Source: Atherinomorus stipes
Taxonomy: Eukaryota; Chordata; Actinopteri; Atheriniformes; Atherinidae
Assembly (NCBI GenBank): GCA_023101725.1
Contig: JALJCO010010201.1
Span: 62,001 to 126,000, forward strand
DNA length: 64,000 nt
Direction: 5' to 3'
Positions 11,752 through 25,537 of this stretch are shown one piece after another. Both the position numbers and the translations under genes were made by a program. Numbering within the stretch: the stretch's first letter is position 1; each line of letters opens with the position of its first letter. The notes under the pieces are model-generated. The model searched no databases. It had not been told where the DNA came from and saw nothing but the letters and a program-made list of their open reading frames with translations.

Positions 11752-13711
11752 TATATGAGGCCGATATCGAGTCGATATCCACCAATTGCAATATTCAGTT
11801 TTGAAGCCAATATCAGCTGATACCACGTATTGGGCTGATGATATCGTACATCTCTAGCTCTCAGTTCATTCAGAGGTTGTTCCAAGGATTCAGAACTACT
11901 AAAGCCCTTTTCACAGTGGTTAAAATAGAGCCTCTCTTGGCCAAATTTTCCCATTTATTCATGTTTGTTAGTGGACCCAGACTTGAAAAACACATTTTAA
12001 CATGCTTCTATTGGCATAAAAAATGAGAAATGACACTTGTGTCAGCAAGTTACAAAGTTTATGAGAAATTACAAACATGAGAAATTTTACCAACTGGAAG
12101 ACAACTGCTGACGTGCATTTTTTATTTTTCAAACAAGAAAGGACCAGATATCAAGTTTTGCTTGATAAAAAGAATTTAATATCTAAAATACAAAATTATC
12201 CACTGTTACACAACTACAGCACAGGTAAATAGGAGACAGCAGTTTACCTGCAACAACCTGCACCTCACCCAACCAATGCCAAAAACCCACAACAACTTAT
12301 CTGTCTGTGACTTTGGCTGCCATGTGTAATCTAACATAATCCCAAATCTCCACTTGGTCTAGTGACTTCCTAATCCAGCCACAACTCCAGTAAACTGAAT
12401 TTGACTTTTTTAGTCTGGTGTAATCCACTCAGAGTGCTGACAGCCATAGTGTCAAAACAGTTAGAGGACTGTCAGCAGTCTTGACAGTAAGACAGCCATC
12501 TGCCTCCACCTCTCTATCTTTCTATCTGCCTGCGCTCTCCTTCAACACATGCTGTAACCGCTATCCGCCCTATTACTACATCTACTCCTAGTGAATCTGC
12601 TACTAATACTACCTCCTATTCTTTGAATGCCAATGTACCATCTGTTCGGCAATGTAGAGCAAAAAGAATCCTTCAACACTCCTTTTTTTCCCTCCTGCTT
12701 CTCCTCCAGATGGAAGCCTAGGGGAGGAGAGCTATAATCTCATATTTCTCTCGTTTCATTACGCAGTGTGCTACCCATTTCATTACAAGGAAATAAAATA
12801 AACTAGACGAGCGCATACCTCCTGTAAACATGAAAATGGGATCCCAAAGCAGATACGAGCTCTCATCTTCATTTCAAAAAGGGAGTCAACAAACATCTAC
12901 AGCAGCAGTAAATGTATGAAGTGGCTGGACTTTGTCCTTGCCTAATATGAGTAGGAGGCTCTTGTGCTTGGTTACTTTGCATAATCAGGGCTTACAGATG
13001 TTATTTTAACGTCTACCAAAAACAACACTTCCTCGTCGAACATGAACATGTAAACTGACTCATCGTTATTCATCCCTGCTGACAGGCATGCAGAATAACA
13101 CCTGCGACCGCACAAGAAAGCCAATAGACATAACAGCCTGCAACTCATTATGCTACGGATTCCTGTGAATCGCGTCGGTGGAACATTTCACCCAAATGAG
13201 GGAGACCAAGCTGCTTTTTCGATTACATATCTAGATGCAGTCGCAAAAACAAAAAAGGGATCTCTGCTGTGCAATGTTCTCTCGCTCACGGCAGGGATGG
13301 GGCATAAGCGAAAATTAATACAGCAACAGATTTGTTGGACAAATACAGTGATAATTTGATCATCTGGTGTCTTTGTTATCAAACTCAGCTATTTTTTGCC
13401 TGGAAGCCTACATGCTGACTGCCTGTGGCAGTTGAAGTGAGGATTAAAAAAAGGGAAGGAGAAAAGATTTACTCTGATAACTCAGAAAAAATTTGAACGC
13501 TGGGAACAAAAATGAGACAGTTGTGTTTCTGCTTGGAGCACTCACACTATTTATTACATAAAACTAGCTTGTTTATGCAAGACAGTCAATTACAAGCTCA
13601 GTGAGCATGCACTAGCTCAATTTTAGAGGTTTTTAGTCTTTTCATGTGAAATGGTGCTTCAGGTAGGTGTGTGGTTGGGAAAAAAAGCAAGAAAGTCGAA
13701 GTATAACCTAC

Positions 13712-14050
13712 CTGCTTGATTGGTTGTCACATTAAGGGACACATACTGCTTAGCGTGGTCTTTGGCCAGCTCTGATACCCCATTGACAGCCTCCAGCAGG
13801 AAGCTGTAGTTGGTGTGCGACTGTAGGTCAGCCACCATCACTGAGGTGTTTGACAAGCCAACGCGGCGTGGCAGAAAACGTACGTTGGGGCCGCACTCCT
13901 CCAACCCCCTACCGTCTGGCAAAACCCGCCTGCAGATTATATTGTAGCGAACATCCTTCCTGCCACCGGTCTCCATAGGAATGGACCACTCCAAAAACAC
14001 GCTGGTTTCATTGACATTGGAAATTGCATTACGTGGAGCAGACGGAGGGC
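13712..14050 (-). CDS. epha6: epha6 exon 5: first fibronectin type III domain
   Basis: The exon encodes residues 348-460: RPPSAPRNAISNVNETSVFL, EWSIPMETGGRKDVRYNIIC, then RRVLPDGRGLEECGPNVRFL and a segment with HTNYSF..EAVNGVSELA, ending VSLNVTTNQA. The family landmarks TGGRKD, NYSF.EAVNGVS and VTTNQA are present. N-glycosylation sequons are NET, NTS, NYS and NVT. The acceptor is CTCCCTTAG|GCCCT and the donor GCAG|GTAGGT, phase 1, joining exon 6 to give TTNQAAPSP. An intron of only 103 bp separates it from exon 4. The Eph cysteine pattern CxxC..CxxC is reduced: the first and fourth cysteines remain, while the second and third are Val and Leu. Confidence 0.97.
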
Positions 14051-14153
14051 CTAAGGGAGATTTAAAAAAATAAATAATTACTAAATTTGCAATCTTTACG
14101 GACAAGAAACTGTAAAAAATAAGCTGTAAAACCACAAGTGAAAAAATCCTCAC
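14051..14153 (-). other. Intron 4 (103 bp)
   Basis: A short GT..AG intron (GTGAGG..CTCCCTTAG) between exons 4 and 5, read through by an open frame on both sides. Confidence 0.95.
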
Positions 14154-14309
14154 GTGTGCAGGCCATATTAGGAGGGTCAGAATCAATCTTATAGTATCCG
14201 TCTTCACAGCTGCAGGCTGTGGCCCCCATCTGTCTGGCCACACTGTGAGGTGGACATTTACTGCAGGCTGTAGACTCCAGCAGCGAGCGGTAAAACCCCA
14301 CTTTGCAGA
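14154..14309 (-). CDS. epha6: epha6 exon 4: cysteine-rich, EGF-like region
   Basis: This 156-bp exon, the typical Eph length, encodes residues 296-347. It reads VCKVGFYRS, then CSKCPPHS, CSCEDGYYK and DPPNMACT, the TNFR/EGF-like cysteine-rich motif between the ligand-binding and fibronectin domains. This rod segment also takes part in receptor clustering in the family. The acceptor is TCTCTTGCAG|TCTGC and the donor CACAC|GTGAGG. The first codon is completed from exon 3 (G+TC, Val) and the last base C pairs with exon 5 GC to give the family arginine of RPPSAP. All expected cysteines of the motif are visible. Confidence 0.96.
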
Positions 14310-17300
14310 CTGCAAGAGACAAAGAGGAGAAGATGCCATGAAGAGTTAGCAACAAATAAAATAAGAGCAGATGTGAAAACAGTCATAGGGAGAAGAGTAC
14401 AAATGAAAATGAATTAAATAAAGATGGACAGCATGGTTATTTCCCTTTAAAAAAAAAAAAAAAAAGAGGTCAGAATCTCTGTAAAAACATATTTCCTTGG
14501 ATGTTTGTGCTTGTTTTGAAGCTCCTCATTAGAGGTTTACAACAGTTTTAGAGCCTGGAAAGAAAAGAAGGATTTCACACATTTTCACGACTATATTTCT
14601 TTTGAAGTTTGATCTCTTTTTATGTTTCTCTAGGGATTATTTCTTTTTCATAAACCCACACAATCTTGTCCCATTATTCATGTTCCATTGTCTTAGTCAT
14701 AAAGTTAGGCTCTCTCTCATACAGTTGGTTTTCCACTCTTCAAAGACTTCAGAAGAGTAATTTTGAATTTGCACCTGACACAGCGCAAAATGCATCTGCA
14801 TGAGAGTTGGCGCACTAATGTTCCCATATGTGCAACATACTGGATATAGTGCAAGCAAAGAAACTGACAGGATATCTTTCCCCCACACAAACAAAAGCTT
14901 AGGCGGCTGATCTATGCGTGTTAGGCAGACAGGAGGGTGATGTTCTTCACATGGTAACACCTAAAATCAGTTTAGCTTCTGCCATGGCTGCAACCAGATC
15001 ACTGACTTTATCCTGGCATAATTTAACATTTAACTAACTGATTTAACCACAGTAGACAGGTGCAAACATGCAACAGACGTGGGAAGACAAAAGGGATTTT
15101 AGATTTCTGTTTAATACTTGGCAAAAAAAAAAAAAAAAAAAAAACATCCGCTGGTCTGGTGCAATAAATGACATCTGAGGTTTTATTTTAAAGGGCATAT
15201 AGACATAAAGTCATGAAGACACCAGACATGGATGTAAAAAAAAAAAAAAAAACATAAAAAACAAGCTTCTTCCTCTGTGCTGCTGGGCCACTAAATTTAA
15301 GAGCCGTTGTTGTCATCCATTGTTTGAGTGTGGCTGTTGTGAAGCCCACTCCAACTGAAGCTTTAATTAACAACTACATAATTAAACTTCAGGTAACGGG
15401 ACAGCAGGATAAAGACTCGGAGAGAAGAAAACACAATGGGCAAAACAGAGATAAGATGTGGAAAGCGAATGATGAGAAGAGAGAAGGCAAGTTTACAAGG
15501 GTGACACAGAATTAGGAGGAGAAAAGAAGAGACAAAGGAGAATGGTTTTGAGTGTGTGTGTGTGCGCAAGACTGTGTGGCTTTCAGTCGTTAGGCAGCAG
15601 TGGCTCTGATTCACCTTGACGGAACCTTGGTCTGTTGTCATGGAACATTAGTCCTGAAAAATTCTCCCTCTGCCCTGGATCACACCGAGTATCACCGCTG
15701 CTTCACACACAAACACACTAAACATGAACAAGCCTTTCATAAAAATGTGGTTGGTATGTGGGATAGCCTACCACACATTCCCTAATTACAGAGTTAGCTG
15801 AGGCTGAAGACAAATGTAAATGAAAAATAAAAAGTCAGACAGTAACCTAACATTGTATGAATTTATGAGAAGCAATGGTCGAGATGTTGTGCTATTTACA
15901 CGTCTTACGTATGTTTGTTTAACTGACTTTGATGGACTTAAGTATCACACGTTAATGGGGCATTTAAGGCAAAAAAACACAGTAAATCATTGTGTGGATC
16001 CATTTACCCCAAACCAGAATATTGTAATGACTCACTCATTTTGTGCAACTGAAACCAATTCATGCATAACCTTAATTTTAAACTAAGCTTGATTAAATGC
16101 CTAACAATATCACTATAATGTTCTTGCCTTAATAAGACCAGGTGTTTAGACCATAAAGGTTCCAAAGATGTAGTAAAAAAGACACACACACACACACCAT
16201 TTATGGCTTGTGGTAGATTTATTGCCATCATAGAGTCTGCAGCTCTCCTTGACTCCTTCCTCAAAACCCCCATGGCCAAATCAATAAACGGGATGCCATC
16301 TCATTTCACACACTAAGACACAGAGACGCACATAGCTCATAATTTAGGATACTACCATATGTTCTGATACACTGTAATGTCAGCACACCACATTTTTATC
16401 AAAACCATATAGTTAAACATTTCCCCTTTTCTTTCATAAGCTCTCACATCCTGCTTTGTCTGGGCTGTACACCCCAATTCCTTGTCAGTCAAACAGCATG
16501 GTGAGGGCCAAGTGTGTTACCATGATGGCTCCCTACAAGGATTTCCTGTTGAACAAGTTTTGACTTCCTGCAGATTTTTTGTATTTTTCTGCGAGCCAAA
16601 GTTATGGCCAGTTTTCACTCTGGAGAAAAGCTGCTTAGTTATTTTCACTTATTTCCCACAAACTGGAAATACATGGCATAGTGTTCACTATCTGATACAT
16701 TGAAATAAATCTTTACATATATATTTTTTTCCATTTCAGGGAAATCTTTCCATTTCTCTGATGTGTATAGTCATCTGCATTTTTTTTTAATGTAATCTCA
16801 ACAACAGAAAGGCATATAAGCAGCCAGATGGACACATACTAGCAAAGACAGACATTTGTAAACAATGTGGGGATATACAAGATGAGATGGCATGCCCTGA
16901 TAAAACTCAATTAAATACTCCACAGAAATTCCTTTCTGAATTCGAGTTGACTAACAAGCACAGACAGAGTGAATGCTAAGGTATTTATTAACATTTATTC
17001 CAGCTCATTTCCATTAAGGATAAGCAGACTGCTCTCGAGCAAAAATAAATGTGACACCATGGAATGACATCTCATAATGACACAAAGTGCAAATGACTTC
17101 ACAGTAACAGCATGTCAGACAGCAACTTGGCTGTCTTCATTTAATGTATTAAAAGGTTTGGAGGCAAAGAGGGGCACGGAGGTCAGGAAAAAGAGCTGGA
17201 GGCCGAAACTGGAATAAAGTGATTACTGTCACAGGGTGTGAAAAAGAACTTCTTGTCTGTTTGGGATCTAAGACCAAGTCACGGCAGAAGAACTGCCTTT

Positions 17301-17394
17301 GAGTCCGCTGAGTGGCTATCAGGGCGTAGGTAAAGCATACTTGTTTCATTCAAGTGGCAACTGGAATTTAAAGATTTATTACAACTTAAGTTGC

Positions 17395-17400
<6 letters not shown>

Positions 17401-17436
<36 letters not shown>

Positions 17437-17446
17437 AAAAAAAAAG
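17401..17446. repeat. Poly(A) tract
   Basis: An almost pure A run of about 45 bases in intron 3, without a recognisable retrotransposon body next to it. Confidence 0.95.
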
Positions 17447-17471
17447 ACAAACAAACCATATTTTCTGGACT

Positions 17472-17501
17472 ACAAGTCAAACTTAAGAAAGTTTGACTTG
17501 T
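17472..17501. repeat. Perfect 13-bp hairpin, 4-nt loop
   Basis: Arms ACAAGTCAAACTT and AAGTTTGACTTGT with loop AAGA, just after the poly(A) tract. Confidence 0.85.
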
Positions 17502-20336
17502 TTGACAAAAAAAAAAGAAAAAAAGTGTTGTCATCTAAGGATGTTTAAGAGTTTTCTGCAAACATGCATCTTATCTCTGGTTATTTTACTGGAGATGCTT
17601 GTCATATTAAGACTGTTATACTGGCATGAAATTTATTTTTACTCTTTAAAAAAAAATCTAAATATTTAATAAATGATTTCTTCATCTAATTAAATCCTCT
17701 TTGTTCATGTTAGAAATCTAAAATGAATTTCACAATGTACCTAAGTGCAAGGACCAACAAGTCATTAGATCGGGTTGCGCTGCCTTAATTCTTTAACCAT
17801 CTTAAAAGAGGCCGACACCAGCAAATGTATTTTCCACCTGAAAATGAATATGCACACATAAAAACATATAAACACACTTCCTTGAGTGAACTGACTTCAG
17901 TTAAACAGCCGTAACAATAAAAGGGCATACTCTTCATTGTAAATGCAACCTAAATTTAAGGCGTAGGTGGCATTAATGTGTGCGCGTGCGTGTGCGCATG
18001 CGTGTTGCCCTTGGGCAAGCTGTCTTTCTGATGCCACGCAGCTCTTAATGCAAAGCACAAAGGCTAATAGGTAATTAATATGCAATACACACTAATGTGT
18101 CTGTATGGATTTGTGTGTGTGCATTTGTGAGTGTGAGGTTAATACGTAATTAATATGCATCACACACTGGCATCCCAAGCAATTAAGGATCCAGCAGTGT
18201 CCGCTGACGCTTCTCAACAAACGTCCTTTTTAATTGGAAACATTTCACTGTAAACATGTTGATTTATATGTCTGGCTGTCTTTGGGAGGGATTAGAAAGA
18301 GTAAGCGATTAAGACTGAGAGAGAAGGACGTGGTGAGAGAAAGGAGGGAGGAGGTTGAAGTTAAAGACGGCATAATGTGTATCAACAAAGGATTTAAATT
18401 CATTTGTCTGGGAATATACACAGTATGGATCCAAATATTGGCTCATTACTCATCATACTCAATAACATTAAAGCAGCATAGCTGGTTGAAGCACATCCAT
18501 TTGCAACTAATCTATATATCACTGCTCCAATTGACAGTATTGCATTAGATTACATCATAAGAGCATTGCGGGGTTGTAAGTTGGAAAAAAAAAAAAATTC
18601 TTCTACAGAGAAACAATTCCATTTTACCCAATAAATGCACTTCAATGTAAACAGGAAAACGTATCATTTATATTGTGACATTTAGTGGAGAATGAAATGT
18701 TAACTGTAAAACCACTAAAAGTCAAACAGAACTGCACAATCAGGCAAAACGATGATGAAAATACCATTTGTGGCATGTGACATCCACTTACATTTCCTTT
18801 ATTCCTCACGCTCTCTCTTTCAAAACTACAGAAACGCAGGACTGACATTGAAGTAAAATGTAACAGAAGGAACACACACACACACACACAAACACAAAAA
18901 ACATTTAAAAGGCTGCATTTCAATGTAATGCCTATAATGTTTGCTGATAGGATTGTGAACTAATAAACCAGTCAAGGAAACGCAGTAAATATCCTTTTCC
19001 TGTATTTGTCCCTTAGTAAACCACTGGTCTAAGAAATATAAACACAACATGTGCTGGCCTATTTGTGTGTGTGCATCTATGAGGGTTTCATACCTTCACG
19101 TATTATTGCTTTCTCATAGTGTTTGTGTGTGTATGCCCCTACATGTGTATGCACGTATTTGTGTATGTCTCTGTGTGAATGCAAACAAAGGCAGATGATT
19201 ATACCATAATAATATACAATCAAGTCAGCTGGGTTTCCTGTCTGGGGGGGATGACAGAGCAGGTCATTGTTTAGCACCCATTTTTTCTCACAATCAGGCA
19301 ATACGCAGAAACCAGGAGGTCAAGCTGCTCTCAAAGGCTTTTGACAAGAAATTACTTCTTGGAGTGGAGAAAGGGTGGTGTGGAAGATTTACAATCAATG
19401 GATGGTGATGATGATGATAATAAGAAGTCAACGTAAGCTGACCAGATGTCTTGGTAAAATTATAAAAATCAATCAATCCAGCCTTAATCACATCAACATT
19501 TCGCTAACCTTTGACTCCCAGATATTAGTCTCCATCAGTGCACCTGCTACTAAACCTTAGCCCTGACCAGATTCACAGTAAAGATTACAGTCATGTGTCA
19601 AGCTTCCCTATTTTAGTTTAATCTTGCAGTATTGCACCAAAAATGTGCACATTTTCTTTTTCTAAGATGCCATCCACAGGGGTTATTGTCTGTAGTGTCC
19701 ATCACTGTCTGATCTGTCACAGAAACCCTGATTGCCATTGGTGACCTCTGTGCCAACTCTGAAGCCCTTGCTGCTCTGTTTTTCAAAGCTAGACTTTACA
19801 TGGCACACTGGTATCCATGCAGGAGGACAGCCACTGCAGCTCTGATTAGTGGTGCTATGGCTTGTTACAGGCTTCCTCCTGATTGCAGCAGCTGCTGCAT
19901 TTCCACTGATTTCTGTCGGTGACCAGACTCCCTATATCCTTTACCATCCCTCTAAAGTCTCACAATCAAAATTCTTCTTCTACTAAAGCAGCACTATATG
20001 TTTTTTTTTTCCAATCCAGCAGATAAAAAGAAGACTAATCTACATCAGGCAGATGTCATGAAAAACAAGTTAATTTGGACATTCACAGGTTCATAGGCTT
20101 CCCAGGGCTAAACAAATATACACGTGTACACACAGAGCCATGCGAATCAAACTGTGAAAGTTTTATTTTCAGTCTTTATTATTTACTTGCCAACATTTTT
20201 CATTCGTTTTATAAAAAATTCACTAAATGTTTATTCATATACCTATTTTATGCATCATATTACTGGTCTTACACCACACCAACCTATGCATAACTTAATC
20301 ACTTCACTTGTAAATACAGTTATATTTTTTTATCGA

Positions 20337-20421
20337 TTTCTTTGTGATCCGATTTCTTTGATTTCTTTGATGATCCTAATGCTTTATTTCTTTGATGATC
20401 CTAATGCTATTTCTTTGATAA
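20337..20421 (+). repeat. Short tandem repeat, unit near TTTCTTTGATGATCCTAATG
   Basis: Two full copies of the unit and partial TTTCTTTGAT copies on both sides, in intron 3. Confidence 0.85.
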
Positions 20422-22635
20422 CATCAGGATCGCGCGCCTTTATTGCATTGCGTCCTCCTTGTGTCACTTAAAACAGCTCTAACTGCAGAAAAGGTATTCT
20501 AGAGCTGGGCATTTTAAACTTTTTGAGCCACGACCTCCAAAATAACATACTTTGGTGTTTTGGGGGTTCCGACTCCCAGTTTGAAAACCACTGTCTCGGA
20601 GTGTCTCAATCTACAACAGATCCTTTGGGCTCTTTGTAGATTCTGAATGCTTCTGACAGATATCCGAAGATCCAATCAGAATCCCATCTTGGAGCCTTTG
20701 AATAATGTTTCAGCAGATGGCAAGTGTTTAATAAGATCCATTTAAGTGCAAGCATTCAGGTTTTCCCAGCTGAGAATGATTTGTAACAAGCTGAGCTTTG
20801 TTTTTTACTTCACCCATCAGTGGTTTTAAAGTAATCACTAACTGGTGAATATTATACGTTTTACTGTCGCTTTTGCACTGTCACCTTCCAATTAATTGGC
20901 CCCTGTGACAAAGAAGTTTCTGTCATGGGATAAATACAGTGCCTATCCATCTATCTAAGCTTAATGCACTAGAAGTGAAAATAAATACCAGTCTAACCAG
21001 TCCTAAGCACTGACTGGGGCTCAGGAGACGACCGGGCTTTCATGGAAAGAAGCTGGTTCTGCTGAATGAAGTAGATTATTAATATTTCATCAACTTCAGG
21101 AATGTGCATCTATGCGTGTGTGTGTAAGCTCTTGCACATCTATCTTTGTGAGTACACTGTGGTCAGCTTGTGTTCTTCAAAAGTATGTTCTTTTATAGGG
21201 CAGTGCTGGACTTAGGCTTATTTATCTTTATGTTAAGCCAATATATGTGTTGTATGTTTGCCATGATGATTAATGCAGAGATTAGGAGTCAGACAAGAGG
21301 TCTGCATCATACGAAGGCCTCACAAGGGGAGAAAAGAAACGCGAGGGTGAGTATGCACATTAATGGGGGGAAGGGTGAGAGGGAGGAAGCACTTCTGGGA
21401 AAGTCAGTTTACCCAACAAGCACTCAGAAAGCACTTTAGTTGTCATGACAGCATCACCATGTTGAGATGATGGGGTGAGGGAGAGGGGGTGGGGAGAAAG
21501 TGGGGGGACGGGGATGGATATAGGACAGTACAGAAGGGGTAGATTCCATCAGGAAAGCCATTCAGTTTCACGTGATTTAAAAAGATGTCAAAACATTTTT
21601 TAGGAGATCAGGACTTCCTGCCACTTGCAGAATTAAGATAATTGAATACGGTTCGTGTTTATTTTTAAGAATATAAAAAGACAAAGTCATAGAAATTATA
21701 TCTTTATCAGAACATGATGTAAATCCTTTTGAAATGACAAATGCTGGCAAGATCATGGATCTGTGTTTCGCAAGTGGCTGTAACACCCTTGTCACCACAT
21801 CATCAACCACAAGCTCCACACTTCCAAGTGTGAGCTGCTCCTTCGCTATCCCATAATTCTCCGAAGGGAAAGGGCAGAAAACTTGCTCATACTGCTACTC
21901 CACAGAGACAGTTTTGATGGCAGGGCCACCACTGTGACCAGATCAAGTTTGACATATGCTGCAGTGACATCTGACAGGCAGGCAAACACAGAGGAACATC
22001 GGGGGAGCTGAGCACTGAGGGAAAGTATCATCAAGGGGGATCCAGTCTTACCCATGACACACTTAAACGGTAATCTCTGAACAAAATGTTTCGTGGTTTT
22101 ATTATTGCTACAGTGAGGGGCTATTTTCCCCCCTTTCTTTCTCAGTAATTCTGTTAATTGATGATACCGAAAGTTGTCCTCGTTTTCATTCATATTCCCC
22201 ATCGGCTGCTTTTCCCTCTTTCTTCTATGCCTATTCTTACCCCTCCCCCTCACTTCCCCTCCTGCCTTCTATAGACTTAGCTGCCCATATTGTACCTCCA
22301 AGTCTTTTTTTCTTTTGTCACGGGAATTCAGAGCAGCCTGAAATTCAACATCACCGAGTTGTCAATCTCAGGATTCAGTTCCATCCTTTCTCTGGTCTTC
22401 AAAACACAGCATTCAGCTTTTATCCTGTCATTCCAACGTCTGGTCATCCCTCACTCGATCTTTCCAACACTAAAACCTGCTCTTGATTGATCGCTGCAGA
22501 TTCCTTTTAAATTACTTGATGCCATCCCCATCATTTAGCTTTTTTTATTTTTCCCTCAGCTTATGCACCATTGTTTCATCATTCTGGGAAACATCCAGTT
22601 CAAACATTAATAGCATTTCAACTGATCATTCGCTC

Positions 22636-23543
22636 TTAACTCACTGGCTGCCATTCGTGTGTAAACATGTTAACTTAAATCTGATAGTTAACTGCCAATC
22701 ACATGTTTACACGTTAATTGCGGGTTTTAATCGGGGGAGCTGTTTTAGAGAACCAATTTCAGAGAGAACCAAGTGTTGATCGTCTTTATGTTAGTCAACA
22801 CAGGAAGTGTGTTCGATTCTGTCGCTGGGGGGGGGGGGGGGACCTGGCTACCGCTTGCAATTGAAGGAGTTTAGGCGGTGGACGTTAAAGGAAAGTTTGT
22901 GGAAAAACTGATCAGTGACAGACTGACACGATCGATCAAAGACATGATCCATAGAATGAAATACAGCGGCGAAGTGCGGCAGCTGAAAGTGAAAGTAGGT
23001 CAAGCAGCGACGGCGGGTGTTTCGGGGGGCTGAGTAGAAGGAGGGAGGGAGGGATAGAAAGAGACGTTTCTGTCAAATGTTGTTGTGAAACAAACTTGTG
23101 GCTTATTTAGCTCGTGAATCATTGTTTTGCCACCAAAACTCTTTTCTCAGTGTTGTATTTGTTGTTTCATAGAAGTAAACAGCTGTTCAGATGATGAAGG
23201 TGTCACTAAAGTAAAAACATATTGGCAACAAAGACACTTTTCCACTTGAAGTGCATTGCAGCATAAAAAAACCTCGTTTTCTCATCTTTTTGGTCAAAAG
23301 CAGGCATTTTTGCTGCAACAAACCCATGTTCTACTGCAGATTACTAAAGAATGGAAAAAGCTAGAAACAAATGTTTTTTTTCTGATAAAAGAAGAGAGTC
23401 TAAGCTTTCCTTTGGTACATTCAGTGTTTGCATAGGCATAGTATACAATATTCTGTGGCTCTCCAAAAATCAGGGAAAATGCTTAAAAATCCTGGCAATA
23501 TGGAGCGCTCTGCTCGGAAAAGCTTTGGCAGTCAATGAGTTAA
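22636..23543. mobile_element. TTAA-flanked DNA transposon, copy B
   Basis: It runs from TTAACTCACTGGCTGCCA to TGGCAGTCAATGAGTTAA. The terminal inverted repeats match at 16 of 18 positions and TTAA lies at both ends. It shares its interior with copy A in the same orientation and shows where copy A was interrupted. It contains a 15-base G run near 22827. There is no transposase ORF, so it is a non-autonomous member of a piggyBac-like or Kolobok-like family. Confidence 0.85.
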
Positions 23544-25537
23544 TTCAAGCAACATTTTATCAAATCAAATAATTAAAAAAGATGTTTCAACATCACACTA
23601 ATACTAGAGGCCAATACCACACACATAATCTACTACAGTAATCAAACTAAACAAGAGAGATCATGTGATGGCAATGATGGAAAAAAAGGAAGGTTTTTCT
23701 CTATAATGGATGATTTACGAAGAGATACAATTTAATGAACCATCCATTTCTATTAAAAGAGTACAATCCGTGTCAATTGAAACAGCATGCATGTACAGTA
23801 TATACATTGAAGATAATGAACAGCTGAGAAGACTAAATTGCTTAGTAATATACATGTGCAACAATTTGCTAATTACCCTTATGCTCAGTGTTTTGAGTGA
23901 TAATTAAGCAGGGGGAGTTGTTGTCTGGCACATTAACTCCTGGCTGGAAAGCTTGCAAAAGCAGTTAAAGCTATCACGTTTAAAGTTCACATTGAAAGAG
24001 TGAGCATAACGCATGAAATCCTTAGTATTCCATGTTTGGTGCTTACAAAGCTACAGGCGTAAATACCATAAAAGCAACTAATATAACTGCATTAGGGCTC
24101 ATATGCTGAGATTATCATAAATTTGCAAAAAAGGACTGGCTCAGTCAATGTAGTACTCATCTGTTTGATGAGGATACTTCAGTTCTCTGGTTTCATGTGT
24201 TCATTGTGTTGTAAATAGAGGAATGAGTCATTTCATCTCCAGGAAAGCTCTTTGCATGAAAGATTAACAAAATAGTATTTATCTAAAAAGAAATTTAATC
24301 AGAAGTAGAATAGCATGTTTGCGTCTACAAGCATGTCAGCAATTAACTTAGAAACTGCGATTTATGAGGATTAATGGATGATTTGGGCTCCAACAATGAA
24401 ATTGCACAGAACTGTAGTAATTATGGACATACATTAAACAGGAAAGTGATTTAAGTTAAACTTTTCTTTTGGTTTTGGTGCAGACAGACGCCATTTTTCC
24501 AACTCTATAGTGCCAGTAAGTCGTTTTTGTTTGTTTGTTTTTCTCTTTTTAATCTATTGCGGTGTTCTCCCAATATTTTCTCATGCAGAGCTGGTGGTCT
24601 GTTTCATCAGTTAAGTGGATATACCATAATCCATATACAGCAAATGTCCTTTCCTGACAATAATGTCCTCAAAACCAGGATACTGATCACCTCCTTCTGC
24701 TCATATTCAGCTAACTCATAAAACTTCCAACGCTTCATTCAGCCATTATTCTCATTTTCATCCCAAGTCATGTCTTCAAGGCTGAACTAAATCTACACTA
24801 CCCCTCCTTCTTATCATCCATCTCTTCATCCATCTGCCCACTTCTATCCTCTGTTATCCTTCCACTGTCGCCATCACCCATGAAACAACATTCATCCATC
24901 TCTCTGCCCTCGCACCCTGTGGTGTGAAATCTACAATCTATCTTGTGTCTCTTTGTTTTGCCTTCACTTCTTCCCTTTGTACTCATCCCGCTCTTCTCTC
25001 GCTTTTCATCCATCCATTTATCTGAGGATGTTCCCTCCTCTTCCCTTCACTTGTACTGTTCTTACCAACAGTGCTGCAGGCTAGCACCACTTCTACTTGC
25101 TGAAATTGTATGTACACATTGCACACAATCACATACAATATCCTCATCTGGCAGGATAACAACACAGACAGCAATGTTGGAATCGTGCTGAGATCTTTGG
25201 AGAGAGAGATGCATGAGTGTTTGTGTCTGTGTAAGAGAATAGATGTGTGTTAAAGGAGGTAATTGTGAGGTGCATTTGTATATTGATGTAAAAAAAAGGT
25301 CCAGATCTCTAAAAAGGGTAAGGACAGAAAAGCAAAGTGAGAGGCAGAAGTAAGTGTAAAAGACAATAGTGTGTTAACGTAGACCGCAGCAGCAGAGAAA
25401 GAGATAGAGAGAGGGATGACAGAGAAATGAGTGATAAGCCGTCACGGCAGAAAGAAAACAGAAAGACAAAAGACGAGGATAAAAACTAAAGAGCAAGAAG
25501 GGTGGTTAATGGACAACTACAGTATCGAGAAAGACAC

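Larger units (their letters stand above)
10256..11856. mobile_element. Outer hAT-like element with perfect 8-bp target duplication
   Basis: Its ends are TAGGGATGCACAGTAT and, inverted, TAGAGATGTACGATAT. They are flanked by exact copies of GCTCTCAG at 10248-10255 and 11857-11864, the 8-bp duplication expected of hAT transposition. The element's own sequence is about 317 bp on the left and 105 bp on the right. The rest is a later insertion (10573-11751). No transposase is seen. Confidence 0.88.
3097..13711 (-). other. Intron 5 (10.6 kb)
   Basis: It holds a (TA)n tract, a short-loop hairpin (4918-4957), a composite dispersed repeat (6110-7215) and a three-level transposon nest (10248-11864). 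The rest (about 3100-4700, 5000-6100, 7200-10200 and 11900-13700) looks unique and AT-rich, with no supportable gene. Confidence 0.85.

Noticed and set aside
21846..22253. 135-codon minus-strand frame in intron 3
   Set aside because: No splice sites or domain, composition like the surrounding intron, and no repeat relation.
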